Of a stretch of 64,000 nt of DNA, positions 20,864 through 32,369 are shown piece by piece. The position numbers and the translations under genes are program-made. Position 1 is the first letter of the stretch, and each line of letters begins with the position of its first letter. This DNA comes from Schistocerca nitens. Its lineage: Eukaryota; Arthropoda; Insecta; Orthoptera; Acrididae. The stretch is taken from contig NC_064622.1 of NCBI RefSeq assembly GCF_023898315.1, forward strand, positions 359,085,234 through 359,149,233, written 5' to 3'. Below the pieces are notes generated by a model, which was not told where the DNA came from, ran no database searches, and was given only the letters and a program-made list of their open reading frames with translations.

Positions 20864-21522
20864 ACTATCCTCTTCATTTTCTCTCATTATTTCCTTATTT
20901 CAGATTCATGTTGCAGACTTCCCTATGGTGCCATGCTTACTACCTTCAGACATGTAATAAAAACAGACTTATGATATGTCACTGAATAAAATAGTGAACA
21001 AGTGTACTGATGTCAAAAATATAAGTGTTCAGAGAGGAAAGTGTGATTTTAAGTTCAACCAGTGCTGGTAGTTACACTCTCACTGTTCCTCTCTATAGCC
21101 ACTCATTGTACTTAACACTAAGAGTAGAATTCTTAATTTATCGTAAACATTTTGTATTAACAAATATCTCAGATCTTACACTGCCAAAACCATACCTTGG
21201 TTATATATAAACCATTCTGCTTATGAATATGCCTAAGAATCACTAAATCATGTAATCTTTTTAAACTTTGCAAATGATTTGTTTTGTACATTGAGCGCAT
21301 CAAAAAGACTTTGAGGTTTCTATTTAATGTATTTTTTAAGCATAGTTTTGAGAACAATTCAACATAGAATGAAAGAACAAAGGCACATGTTTAGTTGCAT
21401 GCATGCTTGTAAACCAGTTCCTCAAATTTATGCTTGAAGTTTTTGTAGCAAACATGACTTCTGAAGAGAAAGCAGTCTTTGTTTTGCAGTTTGCAGACAG
21501 TGAAATCGCAGAATGTCTTTAA

Positions 21523-22114
21523 CCCTCAAGTTGGCATGCCAGTTTTCATAACACAAGTAGGTTCATGGTGTACTTTGTACACATGTAATGAATATCTGTC
21601 TTTATGTGACCGAGGTAAACATGTATGAGCAAAATCACAGTTTAATCATAGTTTAATTAAACAATGACAAAATAAATGTATAGCATGTGAGCCAAATCAC
21701 TGTTTGAATAAAGAATAATAAAGTAAACTTCCATTGTATCACTCTGTTGCTGTGTACAAGTGTTACCTCACAGTAATGACCCACTCGGAACATTAAAGAG
21801 TGCAGTTGCTTCAAATCCCAGCCAAATGTTTACATGATTACTAATTATCCTGTAGACAACTGGGACCATGCTGCTAACTCGTAATCCTTGGCATTTTCTT
21901 GCACGGATCGTAAATGTTTTTACATCTAGTTCACTGATTGTTGTATATTACTGTTGCTCATTTGGATGTATGAAACCCCAATTTACCACTGTGTTAGCTA
22001 AAGCAATAAAGAAGGAATAGGTATGGGCTCACAATTGTAAAACAACAATAGAACGGTACAAGACAATGTTATATGTGGTTGGCGCACTTTATGCATAGCA
22101 TGCCTGCTTGAGGG
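21523..22114. mobile_element. piggyBac-type MITE
   Basis: A 592-bp element lies between TTAA at 21519-21522 and TTAA at 22115-22118. It starts with CCCTCAAGTTGGCATGCC and ends with the near-complement GCATGCCTGCTTGAGGG. TTAA targets and CCC...GGG termini are diagnostic of piggyBac. No transposase is encoded. Confidence 0.8.
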
Positions 22115-22539
22115 TTAAAAGAGAGGACTATGAACTGAATGTTTGACTTGCGACTGTCTTTTCTGGAGACTCAGTAAATTAGTTTGTAGGATGAGCAGCT
22201 CCAATTATGGTTGTGTAGAGAGTTTTATGAAAATGCTTGCAAGTGTGTCATCATTTACAGCTTTTACAAACTCTGTTACTAATAAACTACAGTTTGTGTC
22301 AATTTTGTAGACAAAATTTTAATGCCTGAAGAAGACTTTTGTATATGTTATCTTTAGTGACAAATCAACATTTATCTCAGCTGAAGGGTGGGCATGCCAA
22401 ATGTATGTTTGGTCAGAAACTTCCTGAGAGATATTCCAAAGGGAACGAGACATCTAACATTGAATATCGTTGTTGTGTTTTTCTTTTGTACTGAAGCAAG
22501 TGTGACAGCAGTTGATATTCTTGATATCATACAATTTTA

Positions 22540-23660
22540 GTTCTTTCCTCAATTGTGAAATTTTTGAGAACAGAAATAGATGGTTTGAAATTAGAAATAG
22601 TGGGTGTTACTGAACTGTTGTACCAGGAGGAAATGGATGAGTACAGGCTTATCAACACAAAATCAAATACGGCTAATACAGGAGTATATATAATAATCAA
22701 CAAGAAAACAGGACTGCAGGTGAACTACATGAACAACATAGTAAATGTATTATCATAGCCAAGATAAACACAAAACCATGGTCCAGCACAGTAGTTCAAG
22801 TATATATGTCTGCTAGGTGTCCGCACGATAGAGAGACTGAAAAAATTGTGATGAGGCAAATAAACTATTCAGTACATTAAGGGAAACTTAATTGTAAATG
22901 GAAATCAATTGTAATGGAAATCAATAGGTGGTGCAGGAAGAGAGCAAAAACAGTAGAAGAATCTGCACTAGAAAAACAATGAAAGAGGAAATTTCCCAGT
23001 AGAATCTGGCACATAACACAGTTTAATCATTGCAGACAACTGGGACTTGGAGACACTAGATGGATTCTGATGGATTACAAAATGGTAAGAATTTAGAAAC
23101 CAAGTTTTAACCCACAAAACATTGCAAGTAGCACATGTGGAGCCCACTCATAATTTATTGGTTATGAACTGCAGAGTACAATTATATACATATATTCAGA
23201 AGCATGAGGAGTTACGGAGATGGTTCCTAGACAAGTAGAAACAACCAGAAGGTGTTGAGAATTTCAAAGTGTGCATTAGGTGATACTAACTGAAACGGGG
23301 TAGAAGAAGAATGAACAGCTGTGAAAGACATAGTAAAGCCAGCAGAAGGAAACCTAGTCAAAAAGGCAACACCCACCAGAAATTATTGGATAACGCAGGA
23401 GATATTCAGTGTGATTAATGAAAAAAATAAAAAGAAACAGGCAAAGTGACAAACTAGGACTGGGAGAGAAGAAATGCAAATCTGTAGACCATTACTGAAT
23501 AAAGACATTCCCTCAGAATTAATAAAATCTGTGGGAGGGTCAACCATGATAACACTGTTCCTTCTGGTATGCAGGATCCTACAGATTTTAGGAACAACTT
23601 AATAATTCCAGTAGCAAAACAGGCAAGTGCTGGCGGATGTGTATATTATCAAACCATAAG
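22540..23660 (+). mobile_element. Ancient RTE-clade LINE, 5' half
   Basis: Broken plus-strand frames are collinear with the RTE at 26604-30147. They contain EIDGLKLEIVGVTE from the endonuclease start, VYIIINKKTGLQVNY, an HNLLVMNCR-like remnant near 23150, and the RT entry (LIIPVAKQASAGG-type text) near 23600. It is heavily decayed. It is interrupted at about 23665 by another repeat and continues at 24128-24480. Confidence 0.75.
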
Positions 23661-23664
23661 AATA

Positions 23665-23946
23665 TAATAGAGGGAAACATTCCACGCGGGAAAAATATAT
23701 TTAAAAACAAAGATGATGTGACTTACCAAACGAAAGTGCTTGCAGGTCGATAGATACACAAACAAACACATACATACACACAAAATTCAAACTTTCGCAA
23801 CCAATGGTTGCTTCGTCAGGAAAGAGGGAAGAAGAGGGAAAGATGAAAGGATGTGGGTTTTAAGGGAGAGGGTAAGGAGTCATTCCAATCCTGGGAGCGG
23901 AAAGACTTACCTTAGGGGGAAAAAAGGACAGGTGTGCGCGCGCGCG

Positions 23947-24019
<73 letters not shown>

Positions 24020-24127
24020 CCATCCGCACATACACAGACAGAAGCAGACAGTGTTTATGAGTAAAAGTGCATGAAAGAGAGGCAGTAAGGCAGTAATTGA
24101 GAAGGGATGGGGAAAGAGTTGTAGTAT
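23665..24127 (+). repeat. Dispersed repeat with embedded (CG)n(CA)n
   Basis: It begins AGGGAAACATTCCACG and contains CAGGTCGATAGATACACAAAC, AAACTTTCGCAACCAATGG and GGAGTCATTCCAATCCTGGG. The same unit occurs twice in the opposite orientation at 42890-43640. It ends in a compound (CG)n(CA)n array (23936-24010). Its class is unknown. It sits inside the old RTE copy. Confidence 0.7.
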
Positions 24128-24480
24128 ATCAATGTTATACAATCCTTATATTGAGCACGCAGTAAAGAAAGAAAACCAAAGAGAGAAGACTGTAAGGTTT
24201 GCCATTTGACATTGGAATTCTATAAGAGACAGCAAGATAGTTGGAATATCAGTTCAATGGGGTAGACAGTGTCTTGGAAAGATGTTATAAGATAAAATTC
24301 AGCAAGGTTTATGGAATAATATAGTGAAATCAGGTGGTGAAAAGAGATGCTGATGCTGAAAGTAGTACACAAATTTTACGATTTTGGTACCAAAATAACT
24401 GATAATGACAGTAGTTAAGATGGCATCAAATGCTGACTTGCAATAAGAAGAAAAACTTTTCTGCAAAAGAGAGATACAGC
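24128..24480 (+). mobile_element. Ancient RTE-clade LINE, 3' continuation
   Basis: Nucleotide similarity to the RTE palm region (CCTTATATTGAGCACGCAGT, VRFAI-like and GVDSVLERC-like decayed text) resumes after the repeat. Numerous indels are present, and the natural CAA-repeat 3' end is absent. Confidence 0.65.
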
Positions 24481-24574
24481 ATATTTCAAAAAGAAGTAAA
24501 GTGCTAAGTGACTATCCCAGAACTTGGCATCAATTGCAGGTCGCCTCCCTAATGACTTCCAACACCATCAAGTA

Positions 24575-25821
24575 TGAGGTTCGTTCAAATGAAACCTGGC
24601 CAGTGCGTGTACCTTTGCCTTAAACATAAGGTGGCACCACATAATTGCGGGTATGGTGACGCCATCTATTGGTAGAGAGACTGACACATGCGTAGGTGGT
24701 CACACAAGTTATCATCCACTACCGAACATGCAGGCGAGTAAGCAGGAACAGCGAGGAGTAATTTGAGTTTTGGCGGTGGAGGGAGTTGGAGGCCGTGAAA
24801 TTGTATCGCTGGATGAAGGCTCTGTATGGTGAGTACAGTATGAGTTGTTCAAGTGTTGTGGAATGACCTTTAGGGTCGCGAGTCACTGGAAGGCAATGCT
24901 CGTTCTGGACAGGCTCAGCATGTCATCACACCAGAAATGGTTGTGGAAGTGAATGCTTTAGTCTTGGACAACTACAGAATCACCATGAACGAGATCCTTC
25001 AGTTAGTGGGCACCATAATGCATCAACACTTGAACTTTCGAAAAATCTGTGCGCAATGGGTTCCCCATCAACTGATCACCGAACAGCGCAATACTAGAAT
25101 GGCACTGTCTTTGAGTCATCTGGAATGTTATTATGAGGAGGAATATGGCTTCCTTGCGCATTGTCACAGGTGATGAAAGATGGTGGAACAGTGTTGAACC
25201 GGAAAGCAAGCGTCAGAGCAAGCAGTGGAAACATGCGACTGCATCACCTCCAAAGGAAACAAAGGCTGTGCACACCAGTTCTGGTAAGGTCATGATGTTC
25301 TTTTTTAACCACAAGGGGCTACTACTTGTCGAGTTCCTGAAATGGGAAAGAACCGTCAATGCCAGCATTATCAAGCCACTTTACAGAACCTTAGACGAGC
25401 CATGAAGTCGAAATGCTGAGGCATGTTGTCCAGTGGCATTATCCTCCCGCATGATAATGCCCGCCCACACACGGCCAATGCGGTGAAGACGACATTGCAG
25501 CAATTTCGGTGGGAAACAATGGAACATCCACCATACAGTCCCGATGTTTCACCGTGTGACTTTCATGTGTTTCGACCTCTGAAACAAGCTATTTGAGGAC
25601 ATCGATTTGCAATGGATGACAAAAGTGTGTGACTGGGTCTAGGCCTGGATCCGACAGCAGCCTACTAGCTTCTTGCGGCTAGTGTCACAATAGGATAAAT
25701 GTGCTATCAGTTTTGGTGACTATTTTTTAGTATGTGTACTGCATATAACTACATTTTTGTGTTAATAAAATCATTACCGTTACTTTACACTACTAACCGG
25801 GTTTCATTTGAATGCCCCTTA
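24575..25821 (+). mobile_element. mariner-family DNA transposon
   Basis: The 1,247-bp element has TA on both sides (24573-24574 and 25822-25823). Its inverted termini share TTCAAATGAAACC after a slightly diverged first dozen bases. The length fits a complete mariner. Confidence 0.88.
24728..25735 (+). pseudogene. mariner transposase pseudogene
   Basis: The frame starts at ATG 24728 (MQASKQEQRGVI-stop) and ends near GDYF at about 25735. The N-terminal helix-turn-helix region is badly broken. The catalytic domain is better kept. It has TGDERWWNS for the first aspartate, LLHDNARPHTANAV for the second and HPPYSPDVSPCDFHVF for the third, giving the mariner D,D34D pattern. In-frame stops (near 24763 and 25595) and frameshifts make it inactive. 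Confidence 0.88.
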
Positions 25822-25976
25822 TATTTGATTTTAAATATTTCTCATAATTAATTATTAAATTTACAAATTTAAAATGCTGTCATAATCTGCTCATAAAGAG
25901 GTGTAATCTTATGTTAAAAGTTTAACACAATATGACAAGTCTTATAGCTACAAACTGTATGTTGGGCTTAAGGCAG

Positions 25977-26230
25977 AACCAAGCGAGGTGGCGCAGTAAT
26001 TAGCACACTGGACTCGCATTCGGGAGGGTGATGGTTCAAACTTGCATCCGTCCATCCAGATTTAGGTTTTCTGTGATTTCCCCAAATTGCTTCAGGCAAA
26101 TGCTGGGATGGTTCCTTCAAAAGGATATGGGCAGTTTCCTTCTCCAACCTTGAAACAATCTGAGCTTGTGCTCCGTCTCTAATGACCTTGTGTTGACAGG
26201 ACATTAAACTCATTCTTCCTTCCTTTCTTC
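25977..26230 (+). mobile_element. tRNA-derived SINE, sense to the host gene
   Basis: The head has an A-box-like GAGGTGGCGCAGTAATTAGC and a B-box-like GATGGTTCAAACTTG. A body with TCCAGATTTAGGTTTTCTGTG follows, ending in CTTCCTT repeats. A second copy lies at 54673-54905. Confidence 0.8.
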
Positions 26231-26592
26231 CTTCAAGGCACACTCATACTTGGGCTTTATTAATCCACTATTTGAGAATTTGTGCACTTAGTGTCTTCCA
26301 ACAAACTTCAAACATAATGTCAAATGTTTATGAAACTTTTTCTTGCAGATTCTCCCCACAAAGTGATGACAGGAAAAAAAGTTATTCACTTACTGCATTT
26401 GTACTGTTCATACGGTACAACTAACATTACTACCAACTCTAATCGCAGCGCAGTTTACAGACGATATACCATTAAATGTGCCTGCAAAATCAAACCATTG
26501 TATGACCCACAGTTTCGGAGATATGATGTCATAAACTTTGAGGTGCATGAAAAACTTCTTTTACTTAAAATGGAACACAAATTACCCACACT
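26231..26592. other. Intronic DNA, no recognised feature
   Basis: Short stretch between the SINE and the RTE target site. No open frame or repeat signature can be supported. Confidence 0.5.
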
Positions 26593-27003
26593 ATGTTCAT
26601 TCATGGTGGGGAGGCTTGCGTGCCTCAGCGATACAGATAGCCATACCGTAGGTGCAACCACAACGGAGGGGTATCTGTTGAGAGGCCAGACAAACGTGTG
26701 GTTCCTGAAGAGGGGCAGCAGCCTTTTCAGTAGTTGCAGGGGCAACCGTCTGGATGATTGACTGATCTGGCCTTGTAACACTAACCAAAACGGCCTTGCT
26801 ATGCTGGTACTGCGAACAGCTGAAAGCAAGGGGAAACTACAGCCATAATTTTTCCCGAGGGCATGCAGCTTTACTGTATGGGTTAATGATAATGGCATCC
26901 TTTTGGGTAAAATATTCTGGAGGTAAAATAGTCCCCATTCGGATCTCCGGGTGGGGACTACTCAGGAGGACATTGTTATCAGGAGAAAGAAAACTGGTGT
27001 TCT

Positions 27004-30000
27004 ATGGATCGGAACGTGGAATGTCAGATCCCCCTTAGTCAGGCAGGTAGGTTAGAAAATTTAAAAAGGGAAATGGATAGGTTGAAGTTACATATAGTGC
27101 GAATTAGTGAAGTTTGGTGGCAGGAGGAACAATACTTCTGGTCAGGTAATAATAATGAGCGTATGGCATTGGTGGCTGGGCGACCCCTCGCGGGACGGTT
27201 CGGCCGCCGCTCCACAAGTTCTTTAATGCCACTACGGCGACTTGCGAGTGAATGAGGATGAAATGATGATGAAAGACACACAACACCCAGTCATCTCGAG
27301 GCAGAGAAATTCCCTGACCACGCCGGGAATCAAACCAGGGACCCCGTGCGCGGGAAGCAAGAACGCTACCGCAAGACCACGAGCTGCGGACTCTGGTCAG
27401 GTGAATACAAGGTTATAAATACAAAAACAAATAGGTGTAATGCAGGAGTAGGTTTAATTATGAATAGGAAAATAGGAATGCGGGTAAGGTACTACAAACA
27501 GCATAGCGAACGCATTATTGTGGCCAAGATAGATATGAAGCCCACGCCTACAACAGTAGTACAAGTTTATATGCCAACTAGCTCTGCAGATGACGAAGAG
27601 ATTGATGAAATGTATGATGAGGTAAAAGAAATTATTCAGATAGTGAAGGGAGACAAAAATTTAATAGTCATGGATGACTCGAGCTCAATGGTAGGAAAAG
27701 AAAGAGAAGGAAACGTAGTAGGTGAATATGGATTGGGGCTAAGAAATGAAAGAGGAAGCTGCCTGGTAGAATTTTGCACAGAGCATAGTTTAATCATAGC
27801 TAACACGTGGTTCAAGAATCATAAAAGGAGGTTGTATACATGGAAGGAGCCTGGAGATACTGAAAGGTCTCAGATAGATTATATAATGGTAAGACAGAGA
27901 TTCAGGAGCCAGGTTTTAAATTGTAAGACATTTCCAGTGGCAGATGTGGACTCTGACCACAATCTATTGGTTATGAACTGTAGATTAAACCTGAAGAAAC
28001 TGCAAAAAGGTGGGAATTTGAAGAGATGGTCCTGGATAAACTGAAAGAACCAGAGGTTGTAGAGAGCTTCATGGAGAGCATTAGGGAATGATTGACAAGA
28101 ATGGAGGAAAGAAATACAGTAGAAGAAGAATGGGTAACTTTGAGAGATGAAATAGTGAAGATAGCAGAGGATCAAGTAGGTAAAAAGATGAGGGCTAATA
28201 GAAATACTTGGGTAACAGAAGAGATATTGAATTTAATTGATGAAAAGAGAAAATATAAAAATACAGTAAATGAAGCAGACAAAAAGGAATACAAACGTCT
28301 CAAAAATGAGATCGACAGGAAGTGCAAAATGGCTAGAGGAAAAATGTAAGGATGTAGAGGCGCATATCACTAGGGGTAAGATAGATAATACCTACAGGGA
28401 AATTAAAGAGACCTTTGGAGAAAAGAGAACCACTTGCATGAGTATCAAGAGCTCAGATGGTAACCCAGTTCTAAGCAAAGAAGGGAAAGCAGAATGATGG
28501 AAGGAGTATATAGAGGGTCTATACAAGGGTGGTGTTCTTGAGGACAGTATTATAGAAATGGAAGAGAATGTAGATGAAGATGAAATAGGAGATATGATAC
28601 TGCTTGAAGAGTTTGACAGAGCACTGAAAGACCTAAGTTGATACAAGGCCCTGGGAGTAGACAAATTTCCATTAGAACTACTGATAGCCTTGGGAGAGCC
28701 AGCCCTGACAAAACTCTACCGTCTGGTGAGCAAGATGTTTGAGACAGGCGAAATAACCTCAGACTTCAAGAAGAATATAATAATTCCAATCACAAAGAAA
28801 GCAAGTGTCGACAGATGTGAAAATTACCGAACTGTTTAATAAGCCAAAGCTGCAAAATATTAACACGAATTCTTTACAGATGAATGGAAAAACTGGTTAG
28901 AAGCCGACCTCGGGGAGGATCAGATGGATTCCGTAGAAATGTTGGAACACGTGAGGAAGTACTGACCCTACGACTTATCTCAGAAAATAGATTAAGGAAA
29001 GGCAAACCTACGTTTCTAGCATTTGTAGACTTACAGAAAGCTTTTGACAATTTTGGCTGGAATACTGTCTTTCAAATTCTGAAGGTGGCAGGGGTGAAAT
29101 ACAGGGAGCAAAAGGCTATTTACAATGTGTACAGAAACCAGATGGCAGTTATGAGAGTCGAGGGGCATGAAAAGGAATAAGTGGTTGGGAAGAGAGTGAG
29201 ACAGGTTTGTAGCCTATCCCTGATGTTATTCAATCTGTATATTGAGCAAGCAGTAAAGGAAACAAAATAAAAATTTGGATTAGGAATTAAAATCCATGGA
29301 GAAGAAATAAAAACTTTGAGGTTTGCCGATGACATTGTAATTCTGTCACAGTCACCAAATGACCTGGAAGAGCAGCTGAACGGAATGGACAGTGTCTTGA
29401 AAGATGGATATAAGATGAACATCAACAAAAGCAAAACGAGGATAATGGAGTGTAGTCGAATTAAATCAGGTGATGCTGCGGGAATTAGATTAAGAAATGA
29501 GGTTTCTTAAAGTAGTAAATGAGTTTTCTTAAAGTAGTAGTAAATGAGTTTTGCTATTTGGGGAGCAAAATAACTGATGATGGTCGAAGTAGAGAGGATA
29601 TAAAATGTAGACTGGCAATGGCAAGGAAAGTGTTTCTGAAGAAGAGAAATTTGTTAACATTGTGTATAGATTTAAGTGTCAGGAAGTCGTTTCTGAAAGT
29701 ATTTGTATGGAGTGTAGCTATGTATGGAAGTGAAATGTGGATGATAAAAAGTTTAGACAAGAAGAGAATAGAAGCTTTCAAAATGTGGTGCTATAGTAGA
29801 ATGCTGAAGATTAGATGGGTAGATCGCATAACTAATGAGGAGGCATTGAATAGAATTGGAGAGAAGAGAAATTTGTGGCACAACTTGACTAGAAGAAGAG
29901 ATTGGTTGGTAGGGCATATTCTGAGGCATCAAGGGATCACCAATTTAGCATTGGAGGGCATCGTGGAGGGTAAAAATCATAGAGGGAGACCAAGAGACGA

Positions 30001-30009
30001 ATATAACTA
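27004..30009 (+). pseudogene. RTE ORF pseudogene: AP endonuclease and reverse transcriptase
   Basis: The endonuclease starts with GTWNVRS and ENLKREMDRLKLHIV. After the SINE it continues with VVQVYMPTSS, a decayed MDDSSS where family members have GDWN, GSCLVEFCTEH, and DVDSDHNLLVMN at its end (about 27980). The linker runs to about 28600. The RT has KALGVDKFPLEL, FLAFVDLQKAFDN, SLSLMLFNLYIEQAV and LRFADDIVIL near 29310-29345, then FCYLGSKITDDGRSREDIKCRL and the C-terminal LKIRWVDRITNEEALNRIG. Defects seen include a frameshift near 28030, TGA stops near 28090, 28496 and 28640, further frame breaks between 28830 and 29280, and a small duplication (TTTCTTAAAGTAGTAAATGAG) near 29505-29550. Confidence 0.88.
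27148..27391 (-). mobile_element. tRNA-derived SINE inserted in the RTE endonuclease
   Basis: Flanked by TCTGGTCAGGT at 27137-27147 and 27392-27402. On the minus strand a tRNA-like head carries a B box GGTTTGATTCC. The body that follows contains GACTGGGTGTTGTG and CATCATCATTTCATCC, shared with the SINE at 37249-37482. Removing the insertion restores the LINE reading frame across the junction. Confidence 0.88.
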
Positions 30010-30158
30010 AACAGATTCAGAAGGATGTAGGTTGCAGTAGGTACTGGGATATGAAGAAGCTTGCACAGGATAGAGTAGCATGGAGAGCTACATCAAACCA
30101 GTCCCTGGACCGAAGACGACCACAACAACAACAACAACAACAACAACATGTTCATTCA

Positions 30159-30693
30159 GTGTTTCGTAGCAATTAAATAGTGACTTCCAACAGATTTCAA
30201 GCATAATTTCAAACCTTTTCTAAAGCTTTTCTTGGTTACATTCTTACTGTCAAATATTTAACACATTAACTCATTTGTAAGGTAGCCAGACATTTGAAAC
30301 TGTTTTATAAATGAAAGTTTGATTCTTTGAAGAATGTGGGATTAACTGGTTGTGATATGATGAATTATATTAAACATGGGCGTTTGAGTTTTGCTCATAA
30401 GCGGCATTTTGAGTTGTGCACATCCTGCGATGATGACTCAGTGTGTACATGGCCTCAGGCCCAGCTTAGGCCATGGTGGATGTGCCAGCTTCTGGCTAGC
30501 AGTCATGTTGTGCAAAGTTTTTTGTAAGTTTAATTCAGTAAATTTTTGACAACTTTTATGTTGTTTAATGTATAAAGCAGTTTGCGTATCAAAATTCGAA
30601 TAAGCATATGTGACATCAGCTCCACCGCTAGCACACTCAGTGGCTTCTGTATATATTGTTTGTGTTTGTGAATCTACAGTGCAAACCATAATA
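30159..30693. other. Intronic DNA, no recognised feature
   Basis: Unremarkable AT-rich sequence between the RTE and a mariner-type element. Confidence 0.5.
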
Positions 30694-31398
30694 TGAGGGT
30701 TGTCCAGAAAGTAATGCACCACATTTTTTTCTTCAACAATTCTTTATTGAACATAATGAGAATTACACATATAAAAGATTGGTGTTTTATCTACACACCC
30801 TATTTTTTCATGTAATCTCCATCCCATTCTGTGGTCTTCCTCCTGCATGAAACAAGGGCGTGTATTTCCTGTCAGTACCAATCCTTGTCGTGGTAGTGGT
30901 GCCAGTGCTTCATTGTGTGAATCACCACCTCATAGCCCCCAAAATGTCTTCCACAAATGGCATCCATTAATGGTGAATGGCAACATCAGTTCACTGCAAC
31001 ATGTCAGGTGTTACACCTGTGGAGGATCTCCTCAACCGCTGCAAATTATGGAGCTCCGCCAAACTGCCATCTGATGACCTCACCCTCTGTACCCAGTGAC
31101 TAACTGTACTTCTGCCGACAGCAGATGCTCCATAGACTTTACACAAGTGTTTGTGAATATTCCCCACTGTTCTTTTGCTGCAGTGAGAAATTCAGTGATG
31201 GCAAGTTGCTTGTAATGTACATCACCTACAGATGCCATTTTGAAACTGTCCTGAAGCTACACTATTTGTCGTAAGTTATGGAAACTTGGCACGCCCATTC
31301 AGGAGACTTCAAATAATACATACATAACGTTTCACATTCGTAACATTGTTTTCAGCTGAGAAAAAAAAAGCGGTGTATTATTTTCTGGGTAACCCTCA
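30694..31398 (-). mobile_element. Internally deleted mariner-type element
   Basis: The 705-bp element has inverted ends (TGAGGGTTGTCCAGAAAGTAA against TGAGGGTTACCCAGAAAATAA). TA lies at 30692-30693 on the left, and the right TA is mutated to TG. The minus strand has a transposase start at 31238 (MASVGDVHYKQLAITEFLTAAKE). A frameshift follows, then the helix-turn-helix text YGASAVGRSTVSHWVQRV. The catalytic domain is mostly deleted and only the 3' UTR-like end remains. It is non-autonomous. Confidence 0.8.
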
Positions 31399-32369
31399 TG
31401 GGTACAGTGAAGAAAATTACATGGCAGCAACTCAATTCTGCCAGTATTTAGATATAAATTACAATCAATACATGTAAAAAGATACAGCATGGAAAAGTTT
31501 TTTCTAAGTTTAATACAGTAAATTTTTGACAACATTCGTGTTATTTAATGTGTAAAGGAGTTCACGTACTTAAACTGTAGCTCTCAGTGACATGCTCCGA
31601 TTGAGATACTCACACGATTTGTAACACAATAAATTAAGTTGTGAGATGCACTTTAATTGAAAGTCAATTGAAAATTAATATAAAATCTGATACAAGTCAA
31701 ATACACATCCAGCAAGGCATTATGCAGTGGCGGACATTGTTACTTGCTATATTTAATGTTCAGTTCCTAAGGTTTATATTTGTTTTTATTAATTGTTTAT
31801 AAATATGCGTAGTTTCACCCACAACATGAGAACTGTCATAGATAACATAATTCTCAATATTGCAATAGAAAGAAGAATAAAAAAGAAAGTGGAGCCATAT
31901 TAATAATTGTTGTGATATTTGATGGCACAGAGTATATGAAATGATTTTAAGCACTGCAGTGAAGTTTGTAACTGTTTAACTTTGAATTTTTGGGCAAATT
32001 ATTGCACATTAAATTGAGTGAAAGGTATCAGATTAGACTAGAATTTTAACACATAGCTAACGAGGCAATCATAATTTCAATGTCATTAATGTATCAAAAG
32101 CTCTAAATTAAGCTAGTGGAACTAAAAGCTTATTAAGTGACGTAGATGCGGGATTTTCTGTGTAGGGGTGAACCAAAACCATAAAGGGACAGCTGCCATC
32201 TTGCAATAGGACCGTGTTCTGGGTGATTTGATTCAGGCAACATCTGGACTAATATGAATAGCGTCCCAGCAGCGTACATTTTGAGAGAGAGAAATTTTTC
32301 GGACTGTCAGTCACAACAATTTCAACAGAATAAAGAACAGCTATACACAACCTGGAAACAAGTTCTGTC
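31399..32369. other. Intronic AT-rich DNA, no recognised feature
   Basis: I see no gene, RNA or transposon signature. The right part (about 32250 onward) may already belong to the degraded Penelope copy. Confidence 0.5.

Larger units (their letters stand above)
26604..30147 (+). mobile_element. Full-length RTE-clade LINE with target-site duplication
   Basis: An 11-bp duplication ATGTTCATTCA (26593-26603 and 30148-30158) brackets the element. It ends in about eight CAA units after CGAAGACGACCACAAC. A 5' UTR (26604-26990) precedes the single ORF, which has been opened by a SINE at 27148-27391. The size without the SINE is about 3.3 kb, complete for this clade. Compared with the younger copy at 41973, it is moderately diverged. 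Confidence 0.9.
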
